NCBI RefSeq assembly: GCF_006716905.1
Contig: NZ_VFPV01000003.1
Coordinates: forward strand, 310,001-374,000
Length of the DNA: 64,000 nt
Direction of reading: 5' to 3'
DNA from: Acidovorax temperans
GTDB taxonomy: Bacteria > Pseudomonadota > Gammaproteobacteria > Burkholderiales > Burkholderiaceae_C
Part shown: in pieces, positions 32,505-43,046 of the stretch
How the letters are laid out: each line of letters opens with the position of its first letter
Position numbering within the stretch: the stretch's first letter is position 1
Notes under the pieces: model-generated
The model's input: only the letters and a program-made list of their open reading frames with translations
The model's database searches: none
What the model was told of the DNA's origin: nothing
Made by a program: the position numbers and the translations under genes

Positions 32505-35354
32505 ATGGCCAGAAAACAATGCCAAGTCTGCGGCCAGCCCGCCACGGTGCGGGTGGAAGCCAATCTCAATGGTCGCCACAGCACCATGCTGTTGTGTGAC
32601 GATCACTATCGCCAACTGGTGCGCCAGCAAAAGCGCACCGTCTCACCGCTGGAAGCCTTGTTCGGCTCGCGCAGCGGGCTGTTCGAAGACTTCCTTGGCA
32701 GCGACTTCTTCCGCATCGGTGACGACGCACCGTCCATGGCGGCCGATACCGACGAGGTCGTCGATGCCTCGTTCGGCGAACCCGCCCCGGCCGGTACGGG
32801 CACCGCGCGCCGTCGCGGCAGTGGGCTCGCCAGCCGCATCAGCGAACAGTCCGAGGCCCTATTGCAGGAGGCCGCCCGACACGCTGCAGAGTTCGGGCGC
32901 GCCGAAGTCGATACCGAACACCTGCTGCTGGCGCTATCCGACAGCGATGTGGTGAAGACCATCCTGGGGCAGTTCAAGATCAAGGTCGATGACCTCAAGC
33001 GACAGATCGAATCCGAAGCCAAGCGCGGCGAGAAGCCGTTCGAGGGCGAGATCGGCGTGTCGCCCCGGGTCAAGGACGCGCTCAGCCGTGCTTTCGTGGC
33101 CTCCAACGAACTCGGCCACTCTTATGTCGGGCCGGAGCATTTCCTGATCGGGCTCGCCGAGGAAGGCGAAGGTTTGGCGGCCAACCTGCTGCGCCGTTAC
33201 GGCCTCACGCCGCAAGCGCTGCGCCAGCAGGTAAGCAAGGTGGTCGGCAAAGGGGCCGAGGATGGCCGCGCCGAGACGCCGACCAACACGCCGGAACTCG
33301 ACAAGTATTCGCGCGACCTCACCAAGATGGCGCGCGAGGGCAAGCTCGATCCGGTCATCGGCCGCGCGCAGGAGATCGAGACGACCATCGAAGTGCTGGC
33401 CCGGCGCAAGAAGAACAACCCGGTGCTGATCGGCGAGCCCGGCGTCGGCAAGACCGCCATCGTCGAAGGGCTGGCGCAGCGCATGGTCGCCGGCGAAGTG
33501 CCCGAGACGCTGCGCGACAAGCGCCTGGTGGAACTCAACATCAACGCCATGGTGGCAGGCGCCAAGTACCGGGGCGAGTTCGAGGAGCGCGTGCAGAAGG
33601 TGCTCAAGGAAGTGACCGAGCACCAGGGCGAGCTGATTCTCTTCATCGACGAGGTGCACACCATCGTCGGTGCAGGCCAGGGTGGCGGCGAAGGCGGGCT
33701 GGACGTGGCCAACGTGTTCAAGCCGATGATGGCGCGCGGCGAACTGAACCTGATCGGCGCTACCACGCTCAACGAGTATCAGAAGTACATCGAGAAGGAC
33801 GCCGCGCTGGAGCGTCGCTTCCAGCCGGTGATGGTGCCCGAGCCGACCGTGGCGCAGACCATGATGATCCTGCGCGGCCTGCGCGACACCTTCGAGGCGC
33901 ACCACAAGGTCAGCATCACCGAGGATGCGATCATCGCCGCCGCCGAGTTGTCGGACCGCTACATCACCGCGCGCTTTTTGCCGGACAAGGCCATCGACCT
34001 GCTCGATCAGGCTGCCGCACGCGTGAAGCTGTCGGCCACGGCCCGCCCGGTGGCGGTGCAGGAGCTGGAGTCCGAACTGCACCAGCTGCGGCGTGAGCAG
34101 GACTATGTGGCCTCGCGCAAGCAATACGACAAGGCCGCCGAGCTGGGCAAGCACATCGAGGCCAAAGAGGCCGAACTCAAGAAGCTTGTCGAGGAATGGG
34201 AACGCGAGCGCGCCTCGGGCAGTGCCGAAGTCAAAGCCGAGCATGTCGCGCAGATCGTCTCGCGCCTGACCGGCATTCCGGTCAACGAGCTGACGGTGGA
34301 AGAACGCGAGAAGCTGCTGCATCTGGAGCAGCGGCTGCACGAGCGCCTCGTGGGCCAGGACGAAGCGGTGCGCGCGGTGGCCGATGCCGTGCGGTTGTCG
34401 CGCGCGGGCCTGCGCGAAGGCAGCAAGCCGGTGGCGACTTTTCTGTTCCTCGGGCCGACCGGCGTGGGCAAGACCGAGCTCGCCAAGGCGCTGGCCGAGT
34501 CCATCTATGGCGATGAAGGTGCGCTGCTGCGCATCGACATGTCCGAGTACGGGGAACGCCATACCGTGGCACGCCTGGTGGGCGCGCCTCCGGGTTATGT
34601 GGGCTATGACGAGGGCGGCCAGCTCACCGAGAAGGTGCGTCGCAAGCCCTACAGCGTGTTGCTGCTGGACGAGATCGAGAAGGCTCACCCCGACGTCTAC
34701 AACATCCTGCTGCAGGTGTTCGACGACGGGCGGCTCACCGACGGCAAGGGCCGGGTAGTGGATTTCACCAATACCATCATCATCGCCACCTCGAACTTGG
34801 GCTCGGACATCATCCAGCGTCGGCTGAAGGCCCGTGGCGCCGTCGGCGAGGAATACGAGAAGACCAAGGGCGAGGTGATGGACGTGCTGCGCGGACACTT
34901 CCGCCCCGAGTTCCTCAACCGCATCGACGAGATCATCGTCTTCCATGCGCTGGGCAAGGAGGAGATCCGCCATATCGTCGGCCTGCAGCTCGATCGTGTG
35001 GCCCGCAACGCCGCCAGCCAGGGCGTGACGCTGACCTTCGATCAGACCTTGATCGATCACTTCGCGGAGGAAGGCTACAAGCCCGAGTTCGGCGCGCGTG
35101 AGCTCAAGCGGCTGATCCGCAGCGAGCTGGAAACTGCTCTGGCGCGCGAGATGCTGGGTGGCGGTATCGGCAAGGCCGATCACGCCAGCGCCCGCTGGGA
35201 CGACAAGGCCGAACGGGTGGTCTTCGAGCGCCAGGAGCCACCCGCAAAGCCGGCCGAGCCTGAGAAGCCCGATGCCGCGAACGTGGCCGAGACGCCGCCG
35301 AGCGACGCGAGCAAGCCTGCGCGCAAGAAGAAGTCAGCGGGCGGCGAATCTTGA
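32505..35354 (+). CDS. clpK: ClpK/ClpG-type AAA+ disaggregase
   Basis: A 949-residue Hsp100 protein. The N-terminal extension carries a putative Zn site (Cys6, Cys9, Cys31, His34: CQVCG...LLCDDHY), followed by a Clp N-domain repeat region (about 110-255), AAA1 (Walker A GEPGVGKT at 310-317), a short middle domain, AAA2 (GPTGVGKT at 650-657) and a Lys/Pro/Ala-rich tail ending KKKSAGGES. This architecture is that of the stand-alone disaggregase ClpG_GI/ClpK, which confers heat tolerance independently of DnaK. AGGAG precedes ATG 32505. It is the core gene of the locus. Confidence 0.93.
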   Translation: MARKQCQVCGQPATVRVEANLNGRHSTMLLCDDHYRQLVRQQKRTVSPLEALFGSRSGLFEDFLGSDFFRIGDDAPSMAADTDEVVDASFGEPAPAGTGTARRRGSGLASRISEQSEALLQEAARHAAEFGRAEVDTEHLLLALSDSDVVKTILGQFKIKVDDLKRQIESEAKRGEKPFEGEIGVSPRVKDALSRAFVASNELGHSYVGPEHFLIGLAEEGEGLAANLLRRYGLTPQALRQQVSKVVGKGAEDGRAETPTNTPELDKYSRDLTKMAREGKLDPVIGRAQEIETTIEVLARRKKNNPVLIGEPGVGKTAIVEGLAQRMVAGEVPETLRDKRLVELNINAMVAGAKYRGEFEERVQKVLKEVTEHQGELILFIDEVHTIVGAGQGGGEGGLDVANVFKPMMARGELNLIGATTLNEYQKYIEKDAALERRFQPVMVPEPTVAQTMMILRGLRDTFEAHHKVSITEDAIIAAAELSDRYITARFLPDKAIDLLDQAAARVKLSATARPVAVQELESELHQLRREQDYVASRKQYDKAAELGKHIEAKEAELKKLVEEWERERASGSAEVKAEHVAQIVSRLTGIPVNELTVEEREKLLHLEQRLHERLVGQDEAVRAVADAVRLSRAGLREGSKPVATFLFLGPTGVGKTELAKALAESIYGDEGALLRIDMSEYGERHTVARLVGAPPGYVGYDEGGQLTEKVRRKPYSVLLLDEIEKAHPDVYNILLQVFDDGRLTDGKGRVVDFTNTIIIATSNLGSDIIQRRLKARGAVGEEYEKTKGEVMDVLRGHFRPEFLNRIDEIIVFHALGKEEIRHIVGLQLDRVARNAASQGVTLTFDQTLIDHFAEEGYKPEFGARELKRLIRSELETALAREMLGGGIGKADHASARWDDKAERVVFERQEPPAKPAEPEKPDAANVAETPPSDASKPARKKKSAGGES

Positions 35355-35371
35355 GTCATGAGGAGGCTGTC

Positions 35372-36802
35372 GTGTCCGACCCCAACGGGCTGACATGGGC
35401 AGCCACCCTCGTGTCGCTGGCGGTCGCTATCCCCACAGCGGGGCACGCGGTCATCTACAAGCGTGACCCTCGATCGGCCACGCTGTGGGTACTGCTGATC
35501 GCCTTGTTGCCGCTGGGCGGTTCGCTGCTGTATGGGCTGTTCGGCATCAACCGTTACCAGCGGCGGGCGCGGCGGCTCTTCCCGGGGGCAGATCCTGCTG
35601 TTCGGCAGGACCTCTCGCCCACGATGCCCGAGGCTGTATCGCCGCCGCTTGCCGGTCTGGCCCACCTGGTGGGACGCGCCACCGGCCAGTCGCTGACCAG
35701 CGGCAACCGCATCGAGCCGCTTGTCGATGGCGAGCAGGCCTACCCGGCCATGCTCGCCGCCATCGAATCGGCGCGGTACAGCGTCGCCTTGGCCTCGTAC
35801 ATCTTCGACAGCCAAGGCATCGGGGCGCAGTTCGTCGATGCGCTGCGCCGGGCTCATGAGCGCGGCGTGCAAGTGCGGGTGCTGATCGACGACGTGTATG
35901 CCCGCTGGACGCCCCGCAGCGCCTACCGCGCCTTGCAGCGCGCCGGCGTTCCGGCGGCGACGTTCAACCCGACGTTGATTCCCGCGCGCCTGCATGCCGC
36001 GCATCTGCGCAATCACCGCAAGCTGCTGGTGATCGATGGCGAGACGGGTTTCACCGGCGGCATGAACATCTTCGGTTCGTATTGGCGGCCCGATGCGCCG
36101 GGCCAGGCCTGTCACGATTTGCACTTTCGTCTGCGCGGGCCGGTGGTTGCGCATCTGATGCGGTGCTTCACCGACGATTGGTGCGATACCACGGGCGAGC
36201 GGCTCAGCAAGGGTTTCTGGGGCGAACCGCCCGCAACGGCTGATGAGCAAGGAACCTCTTGGGCGCGCGGCATCGAGGCCGGTCCCGATGAGGCCCTGGA
36301 CAGGATGCGCTGGACCTTCATGGGCGCTTTGAGCGCGGCGAAGCATTCGGTGCGCATCTGGACACCTTACTTCGTGCCCGATCAGCCGATGATCGCGGCG
36401 CTGAGCACGGCCGCGTTGCGCGGCGTGCGCGTCGAGGTGCTGACGCCCGCAAACGGCGACCATCCCACGGTGCAATGGGCCGCGCGCGCCCACTACTGGC
36501 AGGTGCTGGAGCACGGTGTACGCATCTTCGAACGGCCTGGCCCGTTCGACCACAGCAAGCTGATGCTGATAGACGGCCAGTGGTGCTGCCTGGGTTCGGC
36601 CAATTGGGATGCGCGCAGCCTGCGCCTCAACTTCGAGTTCAATGTGGAGGTGTACGACACCGCGCTGTCTACGCGGCTGGAATCCCTTTTTGATGCCGCC
36701 CGTGATGCATCGAACGAGATATCGGCGAAGGCGTTGCGCGCCCGCCCGCTGGCCATCCGCTTGCGCGACGGGGTGGCCCGTCTGTTCACCCCCATTCTCT
36801 AG
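35372..36802 (+). CDS. Cardiolipin synthase-like phospholipase D-family protein
   Basis: A 476-residue membrane protein. I chose GTG 35372 because AGGAGG (35361-35366) is ideally placed. Two N-terminal helices (residues about 6-25 and 36-58) precede two HKD motifs: HRKLLVIDGETGFTGGMN and HSKLMLIDGQWCCLGSANWD, the catalytic pair of bacterial cardiolipin synthases. It would condense phosphatidylglycerol into cardiolipin, plausibly adjusting the membrane under heat or oxidant stress. It sits between clpK and ftsH, 17 bases after the clpK stop. Confidence 0.87.
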   Translation: MSDPNGLTWAATLVSLAVAIPTAGHAVIYKRDPRSATLWVLLIALLPLGGSLLYGLFGINRYQRRARRLFPGADPAVRQDLSPTMPEAVSPPLAGLAHLVGRATGQSLTSGNRIEPLVDGEQAYPAMLAAIESARYSVALASYIFDSQGIGAQFVDALRRAHERGVQVRVLIDDVYARWTPRSAYRALQRAGVPAATFNPTLIPARLHAAHLRNHRKLLVIDGETGFTGGMNIFGSYWRPDAPGQACHDLHFRLRGPVVAHLMRCFTDDWCDTTGERLSKGFWGEPPATADEQGTSWARGIEAGPDEALDRMRWTFMGALSAAKHSVRIWTPYFVPDQPMIAALSTAALRGVRVEVLTPANGDHPTVQWAARAHYWQVLEHGVRIFERPGPFDHSKLMLIDGQWCCLGSANWDARSLRLNFEFNVEVYDTALSTRLESLFDAARDASNEISAKALRARPLAIRLRDGVARLFTPIL

Positions 36803-36829
36803 CGACACGACTTGCGAGGAACATTGCCC

Positions 36830-38647
36830 ATGGAAAAGAAAGATCAATGGAACATTGGCTACTGGATCGTCGCCGGCCTGTTGCTGCTGACGCTGCAGAA
36901 CTACTGGCAGGCGGCCAAGACCGTCGAGCCCGTGCCCTACAGCGAATTCGAGAAGGCACTGGCCGAGGGGCGCGTCGCCGAAGTGCTGGTGTCGGACCGC
37001 ACGGTTACCGGGCGTCTGAAATCACCGGACAGCCGGGGCAAGACCACCATCGTGGCCACCCGCGTCGAACCCGACCTGGCCGAGCGTCTGTCCAAGTACG
37101 AGGTGCCCTATACGCGGGTGGTGGAAAGCACCTGGCTGCGTGATGTGCTCTCCTGGATTCTGCCGGCGGTGGCCTTCTTCGGCGTCTGGTTCTTCCTGTT
37201 CCGCCGCTTCGCCGAGAAGCAGGGCATGGGTGGCTTCCTGAGCATCGGCAAGAGCCGCGCCAAGGTATTCATGGAGAAGAACACCGGCGTGACCTTTGCC
37301 GATGTCGCTGGCGTCGATGAAGCCAAGGCGGAGTTGGTTGAGATCGTCGATTTCCTCAAGAATCCGCAGGAGTATGGACGGCTCGGGGCGCGCATTCCCA
37401 AGGGCGTGTTGCTGGTCGGCCCACCGGGCACCGGCAAGACATTGCTGGCCAAGGCTGTTGCCGGCGAGGCGGCGGTGCCCTTCTTCTCCATCTCCGGATC
37501 AGAGTTTGTCGAGATGTTCGTCGGCGTGGGGGCAGCGCGCGTGCGCGACCTGTTCGAACAGGCGCGTGCGCAGGCGCCGGCGATCATCTTCATCGATGAG
37601 CTGGATGCTTTGGGCCGCGCACGCGGTGTCGGAGGACCGATCGGTGGACACGACGAGCGTGAGCAGACCCTCAACCAGCTGCTCACGGAGATGGACGGCT
37701 TCGACAGCTCGGTCGGGCTGATCATCCTCGCCGCCACCAACCGCCCCGAAATCCTCGACCAGGCGCTGCTGCGCGCCGGTCGCTTCGACCGTCAGGTGCT
37801 GGTGGACCGGCCCGACAAGAAGGGACGGCTGGACATCCTGAAGGTCCATGTCAAGAAGATCACCCTGGCCCACGGTGTAGATCTGGAACAGGTGGCGGCG
37901 CTGACCACGGGCTTTTCGGGTGCAGACCTCGCGAACCTGGTCAACGAGGCCGCGCTGGCCGCGACCCGGCGCAAAGCGTCCGCCGTGGAGTTGCAGGATT
38001 TCACCGCCGCCATCGAGCGCATCGTGGCGGGCCTGGAGAAGAAGAACCGAGTACTCAATCCCAAGGAGCGGGAAACCGTGGCCTATCACGAGATGGGCCA
38101 TGCGCTGGTGGCGCTGGCGCTGCCCGGCACCGATCCGGTACACAAGATTTCAATCGTTCCGCGTGGCATCGGTGCACTCGGCTACACCCTGCAGCGGCCC
38201 ACCGAAGACCGCTTCCTGATGACGCGCGCCGATCTGGAACACAAGATCGCCGTGCTGCTGGGCGGTCGTGCGGCCGAGAAGCTCGTGTTCGGAGAGCTGT
38301 CCACCGGGGCTGCCGATGACCTCGCACGGGCCACCGACATTGCCCGCGACATGATCACCCGCTTTGGCATGGACGAAGGACTGGGCTACATCGCCTTCGA
38401 GGCGCAGCGGCCACGCTTTCTCGATACACCGGAACTGGCCCAAGGCGGCTGCCGGGTGGCCGAATCGACCCAGGCGCGCATCGATCAGGCCATCCGCGAC
38501 ATCGTGATGGGCGTGTTCGAGCGCGCCTACCGGATCCTCGACACCAACCGCGCGGTGCTGGAGCGTTGTGCGCGCGAACTGCTGGCGCGGGAAACGCTCG
38601 ACGAAAGCGATATCCGTCAATTGACTCAAGGACTTGTTCGGAACTGA
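36830..38647 (+). CDS. ftsH: FtsH-type membrane AAA+ metalloprotease, tLST copy
   Basis: A 605-residue protein: N-terminal helix (residues about 8-25), periplasmic segment, second helix ([17 protein letters not shown]), AAA domain with Walker A GPPGTGKT (197-204), SRH-type [20 protein letters not shown], then the M41 Zn motif HEMGH (420-424). It degrades damaged membrane and cytosolic proteins. GAGGA lies 9 bases before ATG 36830. It is shorter than typical housekeeping FtsH (about 640), lacking the long C-terminal tail. This is the island-borne paralogue. Confidence 0.92.
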   Translation: MEKKDQWNIGYWIVAGLLLLTLQNYWQAAKTVEPVPYSEFEKALAEGRVAEVLVSDRTVTGRLKSPDSRGKTTIVATRVEPDLAERLSKYEVPYTRVVESTWLRDVLSWILPAVAFFGVWFFLFRRFAEKQGMGGFLSIGKSRAKVFMEKNTGVTFADVAGVDEAKAELVEIVDFLKNPQEYGRLGARIPKGVLLVGPPGTGKTLLAKAVAGEAAVPFFSISGSEFVEMFVGVGAARVRDLFEQARAQAPAIIFIDELDALGRARGVGGPIGGHDEREQTLNQLLTEMDGFDSSVGLIILAATNRPEILDQALLRAGRFDRQVLVDRPDKKGRLDILKVHVKKITLAHGVDLEQVAALTTGFSGADLANLVNEAALAATRRKASAVELQDFTAAIERIVAGLEKKNRVLNPKERETVAYHEMGHALVALALPGTDPVHKISIVPRGIGALGYTLQRPTEDRFLMTRADLEHKIAVLLGGRAAEKLVFGELSTGAADDLARATDIARDMITRFGMDEGLGYIAFEAQRPRFLDTPELAQGGCRVAESTQARIDQAIRDIVMGVFERAYRILDTNRAVLERCARELLARETLDESDIRQLTQGLVRN

Positions 38648-38734
38648 AAACAGTAGTAGGTGCCATTCAGAGTAAGCCGGCGGCTCTGTTCGGTGCGTCA
38701 TCCAAGTCGCCGGCATTGTTCAAGGAGAACCGAT

Positions 38735-39193
38735 ATGTCTGCATTGACTCCGTGGGACCCCTTCCGGGAACTGGAAGAATTGCAAAACCGCCTGGCGACG
38801 ATGTTGGGAGGGACACCCCAGCGACAGGGCGCCCGTACCGGCAACGAAGCCATGACCACGGCGGACTGGGCACCAATGGTGGACATCAGCGAGGATGAGA
38901 ACGCATTCCTCCTCAAGCTGGATCTGCCGGAGGTCCCCAAGGATGCCGTGCGCGTCAGCGCGGAAAACGGCGTGCTCACCATCAGCGGCGAGCGCAAACT
39001 GGAAAAAGAGGAGCAGGGCAAGAAGTTCCACCGCATCGAACGTGCGTATGGCCGCTTTGTGCGCAGCTTTGTCTTGCCTGACAACGTTGATCCGACCAAG
39101 GTGACGGCTTCCATGAAAGACGGCGTGCTGGAAGTGCGGCTTGTCAAGGCCGAGCAAGCCAAACCGAAACAGATTGAAATCTCAGTCAACTAA
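38735..39193 (+). CDS. hsp20: Small heat-shock protein Hsp20, tLST copy 2
   Basis: A 152-residue Hsp20. Short N-terminus (MSALTPWDPFRELEELQNRL), alpha-crystallin domain from about residue 45 (WAPMVDISEDENAFLLKLDLPEV) to GVLEVRLVKAE, and a C-terminal IEI motif (KQIEISVN). AAGGAG precedes ATG 38735 by 8 bases. It is clearly different from the 189-residue Hsp20 at 31842, so the locus has two non-redundant holdases, as in published tLST copies. Confidence 0.92.
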   Translation: MSALTPWDPFRELEELQNRLATMLGGTPQRQGARTGNEAMTTADWAPMVDISEDENAFLLKLDLPEVPKDAVRVSAENGVLTISGERKLEKEEQGKKFHRIERAYGRFVRSFVLPDNVDPTKVTASMKDGVLEVRLVKAEQAKPKQIEISVN

Positions 39194-39215
39194 CTTTAAT
39201 TAGGAGCCCAAGATC

Positions 39216-40130
39216 ATGAATATCAAACAGCCACAATACACCTTCTCCGCACTTGCCCTGGCGGTCGTCGTCGGACTGAGCGGACCGGCTCAGGCCCAAT
39301 CGGCGGCAGGTTCTAGCCCAGGTGCTGCAGCACCCTCTGCCGCTTCCAAGGCGGCGCAGCCACAGGTAGATGACAAGGCCGCCCGGGAAGCCGAAAAAAA
39401 GCGTGCTGAGCTCACTCAGGACGCCATCACGGCGCTCACCAAGACCCAGGAGGCTTTGACACTTCTTGATGCAAAGAAGACCAAGGAGGCGCTCGCTGCG
39501 CTGGAACTGGCCAGCGGAAAGCTGGAACTGGTATTGGCACGCGACGCCAAACTTGCTTTGGCGCCGGTCGATGTACGCGTCATCACCCACGATATCCACG
39601 CCAACGTGGAATCGGTCAAGAAAGCGGTCAAGTTGTCTCGGGAGTTGTTGGGTGATGGCGAGCTGCAAAAGGCCCGGCCCATCGTCGCCAATCTGGCCAG
39701 CGAAATCGTGATCGAAACCGACAACCTGCCGATGGCAACGTACCCGGCAGCGATCAAGTCGGCCGCACGGCTCATCGACAGCGGCAAGATCGACGACGCC
39801 AAGGCGGAACTCGCCCGAGCACTGAACACGCTGGTGGTGACCTCGGTCGCCTTTCCTCTGCCCGTGCTACGGGCTGAAGCCGCGATGGCAAAAGCTGAAA
39901 AGCTGGCCGAGACCGACAAGCGCGATGCCAAGCAGAACGAGGAGCTCAGCACCTTGCTGTCGTCCGTGCGCACGGAGATCGAGATGGCGCAGATCCTGGG
40001 TTATGGCAAGAAGGCGGATTTCAAACCCATCTTCGATCATGTGAAGTCCATTGAGCAAAAGTCGGCTGGTGGCAAAAGCGGCAAGGGATGGTTCGACGAG
40101 TTGAAGACGCGCCTCCAAAAGCTGTTTTGA
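39216..40130 (+). CDS. yfdX1: YfdX-family protein 1 (secreted)
   Basis: A 304-residue protein with a signal peptide (MNIKQPQYTFSALALAVVVGLSGPAQAQ), then an Ala/Ser/Pro linker and a helical YfdX domain from about residue 60. It shares the block LVLARDAKLALAPVDVRVI with its downstream paralogue, and both end GKGWFDELKTRLQKLF-like. YfdX proteins are stress-linked and pH-sensitive oligomers of uncertain biochemical role. The signal points to the periplasm. Confidence 0.88.
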   Translation: MNIKQPQYTFSALALAVVVGLSGPAQAQSAAGSSPGAAAPSAASKAAQPQVDDKAAREAEKKRAELTQDAITALTKTQEALTLLDAKKTKEALAALELASGKLELVLARDAKLALAPVDVRVITHDIHANVESVKKAVKLSRELLGDGELQKARPIVANLASEIVIETDNLPMATYPAAIKSAARLIDSGKIDDAKAELARALNTLVVTSVAFPLPVLRAEAAMAKAEKLAETDKRDAKQNEELSTLLSSVRTEIEMAQILGYGKKADFKPIFDHVKSIEQKSAGGKSGKGWFDELKTRLQKLF

Positions 40131-40232
40131 GGTGATGAAGGGGCCGACTGTTCGGTCGGTCAGTTTCGCGATGTTCGCAGTCAGCCCCAATAGATTCGCC
40201 TATTTTCACTAACTCACACGAGGTATATCACC

Positions 40233-41120
40233 ATGAATGAGCAAACATCGAATCCCAATGCGACGAACAAAGAAATAAACGAACAGGCCGCGGTAAGCAG
40301 CCTTCCTGTCAGTCCAGAGGCCAAGGCTGAAGTCGTCACGGAGGTACAGCCTGAGGTTCAGAAGGAAACGGACTCGCAGGCGGCAGACAAACGTAAACAA
40401 GTCCTCGATGAGGCAGTCTCGGCCTTGGCGCTGACCAAATCAGCGCTGGCCGCACTTGACGGCAAGGACGCTGCACGCGCATTGGCAACGCTGGCCGAAG
40501 TGACGGGAAAGCTGGAGCTGATCGTCGCGCGCGAACCCACGCTCGCCCTGGCCCCCGTTGATGTGCGCACCATCGTGCACGACTTGTTCGCCAACACGGA
40601 AACCATTGAGGCGATGACCGACGAGGCGCTGGATGCCCTCAAACATGGCGAGGTGCAACAGGCACGTCACGTGCTGGCTTTGCTGGCCAGTGAAATCGTG
40701 ATCGCGGCCACCAACATCCCTCTGGCGTCCTATCCCGCAGCCGTGAAGGCAGTCGTGCCGCTGATCGATCAGGGCAAGATCGAAGAAGCCAAAGCCGCGC
40801 TGCAGTCAGCGCTCAGCACGCTGGTCGAGGAGCGCAGCGTGCTTCCGCTGCCCGTCCTGCGTGCGAAGCTGCTCCTGAAGCGCGCCGAGACCTTGGTAGA
40901 AGATGGTCAGCGGAGCGAAGCGTCCAATGAGCGCCTGGAGACATTATTGAACGAAGCGCGGCAGCAGTTGGAAATGGCAGAACTGCTGGGCTATGGAAAG
41001 AAGAAGGACTTTGAGCCCCTGTATGCTGAACTCAAGAAAGTCAAGCAAAAGACGGCTGGGGGAGGCGGCGGAAAAGGCTGGCTCGATGAAATCAAGGCAA
41101 AACTGTCCAAGTTGTTCTGA
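40233..41120 (+). CDS. yfdX2: YfdX-family protein 2 (no signal peptide)
   Basis: A 295-residue paralogue of the preceding YfdX protein; the shared segments include KLELIVAREPTLALAPVDVRTI and LLASEIVIAATNIPLASYPAAVKA. Instead of a signal peptide it begins with a hydrophilic, Asn/Glu-rich leader (MNEQTSNPNATNKEINEQ), so it is predicted to be cytoplasmic. It follows yfdX1 by 102 bases. The pair would place YfdX functions on both sides of the inner membrane. Function otherwise unknown. Confidence 0.88.
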   Translation: MNEQTSNPNATNKEINEQAAVSSLPVSPEAKAEVVTEVQPEVQKETDSQAADKRKQVLDEAVSALALTKSALAALDGKDAARALATLAEVTGKLELIVAREPTLALAPVDVRTIVHDLFANTETIEAMTDEALDALKHGEVQQARHVLALLASEIVIAATNIPLASYPAAVKAVVPLIDQGKIEEAKAALQSALSTLVEERSVLPLPVLRAKLLLKRAETLVEDGQRSEASNERLETLLNEARQQLEMAELLGYGKKKDFEPLYAELKKVKQKTAGGGGGKGWLDEIKAKLSKLF

Positions 41121-41128
41121 AACCCCTG

Positions 41129-41155
41129 GAGAGGGGGCGCATAGCGCCCCCTCTC
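41129..41155 (+). terminator. Strong stem-loop inside the tLST, after yfdX2
   Basis: GAGAGGGGGCGC (41129-41140), loop ATA, GCGCCCCCTCTC (41144-41155): a perfect 12-bp GC-rich stem. There is no proper T-run after it, so it is more likely a processing or mRNA-stability element, or a leaky terminator lowering expression of hdeD onward. Confidence 0.5.
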
Positions 41156-41209
41156 TTGTCCCATGAGTGTTTGATTTTTTATTTTGTATAGATCTTTAGG
41201 AGATATTGC

Positions 41210-41821
41210 ATGAACACAGACACCATCGCTAATTCCAATGCGGATGACCCCACCAAAGCACTGTGTTCGCTGAGCCAAAATTGGTGGCTTTTTGTGCTGC
41301 GCGGTGTCTTGGCATTGATTTTTGCAGCCCTTGCGTTCTGGATGCCACAATCGGCTCTGTTGGCCATGACCATCATGTTCGGCGCATTTTCCTTGGTCAA
41401 TGGCGCTTTCAACTTGGTTGCAGCGGTGCGCCATATCCAGAAAAAAGAGCGCTGGGGCTGGCTGCTGTTCAGCGGCATTGTCGGCATACTTACCGGCGTC
41501 GTCGTCCTGGTTGCTCCTTGGGTCGCCACGATAGTCTTGGCTTCTTTTTTATGGGCTAGCGTGGGCTTCTGGGCGATTTTCACCGGTGTGCTGGAGATAT
41601 CCGCCGCCGTTCGGCTGCGTCAAGAAATCAAGGGTGAAATTTGGCTTGCCTTCAGTGGACTGCTCTCGATTGTCCTTGGCGCTATCGTCTTGTGGATATT
41701 TTTTTCCCGTCCGGTCGAGTCATTCCTGGCCGCAGGCTGGCTGTTGGGCTTCTATGCGGCAGTCTATGGTGTCACGCTTTTGTTCTTGAGTTGGCGTCTT
41801 CGCAAAACGCGCCAGGGATAA
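41210..41821 (+). CDS. hdeD: HdeD-family acid-resistance membrane protein
   Basis: A 203-residue inner-membrane protein with six predicted helices arranged as three pairs (WWLFVLRGVLALIFAALAFW, ALLAMTIMFGAFSLVNGAFNLVA, WGWLLFSGIVGILTGVVVLVAP, etc.), the standard HdeD/DUF308 topology. TAGGAG precedes ATG 41210 by about 8 bases. HdeD is linked to acid resistance at high cell density in Escherichia coli. Its place after the YfdX pair agrees with other tLST copies. Confidence 0.9.
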   Translation: MNTDTIANSNADDPTKALCSLSQNWWLFVLRGVLALIFAALAFWMPQSALLAMTIMFGAFSLVNGAFNLVAAVRHIQKKERWGWLLFSGIVGILTGVVVLVAPWVATIVLASFLWASVGFWAIFTGVLEISAAVRLRQEIKGEIWLAFSGLLSIVLGAIVLWIFFSRPVESFLAAGWLLGFYAAVYGVTLLFLSWRLRKTRQG

Positions 41822-41900
41822 GAGCGGGTCAAACTAAATTCTATGGATATGAGCATCCTCGATTCATACCTCCATAGAAATGACATCGAAGGAGTCATAC

Positions 41901-43046
41901 ATGCATATGCAATATAGCTATCGAGCTATCGACAAAGAGTTTCATGAACCTTGGCAGAGAGCTTTGGGAAATGTGATCGAGCACGCCCTCAAGCCATTGC
42001 TCGACAAACACACTAAAGATTCAGTGCGACTTCAAATCGTCCTTGATCGCGACAAGATCAAGCGGCAATTTCTGGCCAGTGGCTATATGCACCTGCCCGG
42101 CAAAAAGACTGTCAGCGTTACTGCATCACATGACGAGCTGACGCCCCTCGCGCAGATGCTCGCACAGTCGTTGTTCCGTCAGGCCAAGAAGCATTTTGAC
42201 CGACTGCATGCTCAGGATCAAATCAAGCGCAAAGCACGACGCGAGCGCTTGCGCGAGCTCAAGGTGCGGATTGCCGCAAAACCCGCGTCAGCCGCCCATG
42301 AGGCCAAAGAGACCCGAATGCCTCTACTGTCGAAACTTGAGGCTGTCGCAAGGCGTGAGCTGGCTTATCTGCGGGCCGTCGGCGATTTACCGCGCGATTA
42401 TCCGACGCTGCGCGACGTGGTGGATGAAGCGATTGTCCGAGCTGAGGTGGAATGGCAATCCGTGCCGGAAGAAAAAGAGGCTTACATCGGTCTTCTGAAG
42501 CATCTGTTCGCCGTCCTGGATAACGAAGTGGCAAACAGCCGGCAATTTGGCGAATTCGTTTCTCTGGACGCGCCGGTCGAAGCGGATGCCCAGGACGTCG
42601 CCGAGGCCATGGTGGAAGAGGAAGTCTTCGAATTTTATCAGCCCGATGACACACTCAGGCTGGCCGATATCATCGCTGACAGTCAGCATCCCGATGCCGC
42701 AACGATCGCGGAACAGGAGGAGCTAGTTGATCGGTCGAGCGAGTTCGCTTTTGCATTCGACCTGCTGAAGGACATGCCGCGTTTGTGGCGGCGCATTTTT
42801 CTGCTTATCCGTGTGGACGGGCTGGATGCCAGCAGCGTCTCTGAAATCCTGCTGATTCCTAGTAAGGAAGATACTGTCCAAAGGTGGCTCATTCAGGCCG
42901 AAGCGTTCATCGCTGCTCATTTGGAAGAGGCCGGAGTAAGCAAAGACGGGAACGCTTGGCTCCAAGGCGTTGATTGGTCGGCATTGTCTGTGACCCGAAG
43001 CGCGGCAGCCTCACTGTGGTCCAAGGAGGCGAACCATGAAGAATGA
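41901..43046 (+). CDS. HPF/RaiA-like and sigma-region-4-like hybrid protein (tLST orf)
   Basis: A 381-residue soluble protein. Residues 1 to about 115 resemble a ribosome hibernation factor fold: a segment with LQIVLDRD, then YMHLPGKKTVSVTASHDELTPLAQMLAQSL and FRQAKKHFDRL plus a basic KIKRKARRER-type stretch. Residues about 285-350 (LLKDMPRLWRRIFLLIRVDGLDASSVSEILLI...DTVQRWLIQAEAFI) resemble sigma-70 region 4. The middle is acidic. I chose ATG 41901 for its AAGGAG at 7-8 bases. The gene overlaps the thioredoxin start by 11 bases. Function unknown; both domain calls are by eye. Confidence 0.65.
   Translation: MHMQYSYRAIDKEFHEPWQRALGNVIEHALKPLLDKHTKDSVRLQIVLDRDKIKRQFLASGYMHLPGKKTVSVTASHDELTPLAQMLAQSLFRQAKKHFDRLHAQDQIKRKARRERLRELKVRIAAKPASAAHEAKETRMPLLSKLEAVARRELAYLRAVGDLPRDYPTLRDVVDEAIVRAEVEWQSVPEEKEAYIGLLKHLFAVLDNEVANSRQFGEFVSLDAPVEADAQDVAEAMVEEEVFEFYQPDDTLRLADIIADSQHPDAATIAEQEELVDRSSEFAFAFDLLKDMPRLWRRIFLLIRVDGLDASSVSEILLIPSKEDTVQRWLIQAEAFIAAHLEEAGVSKDGNAWLQGVDWSALSVTRSAAASLWSKEANHEE

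Noticed and set aside
32934-35183. About 750-codon open frame antisense to clpK
   Set aside because: It mirrors the codon bias of the clpK coding strand and encodes no recognisable motif; clpK itself is unambiguous.
38735-39193. The second Hsp20 as a recent duplicate of the first
   Set aside because: Lengths (152 versus 189), N-termini and C-terminal motifs differ widely; they are distinct family members that recur together in this type of locus.
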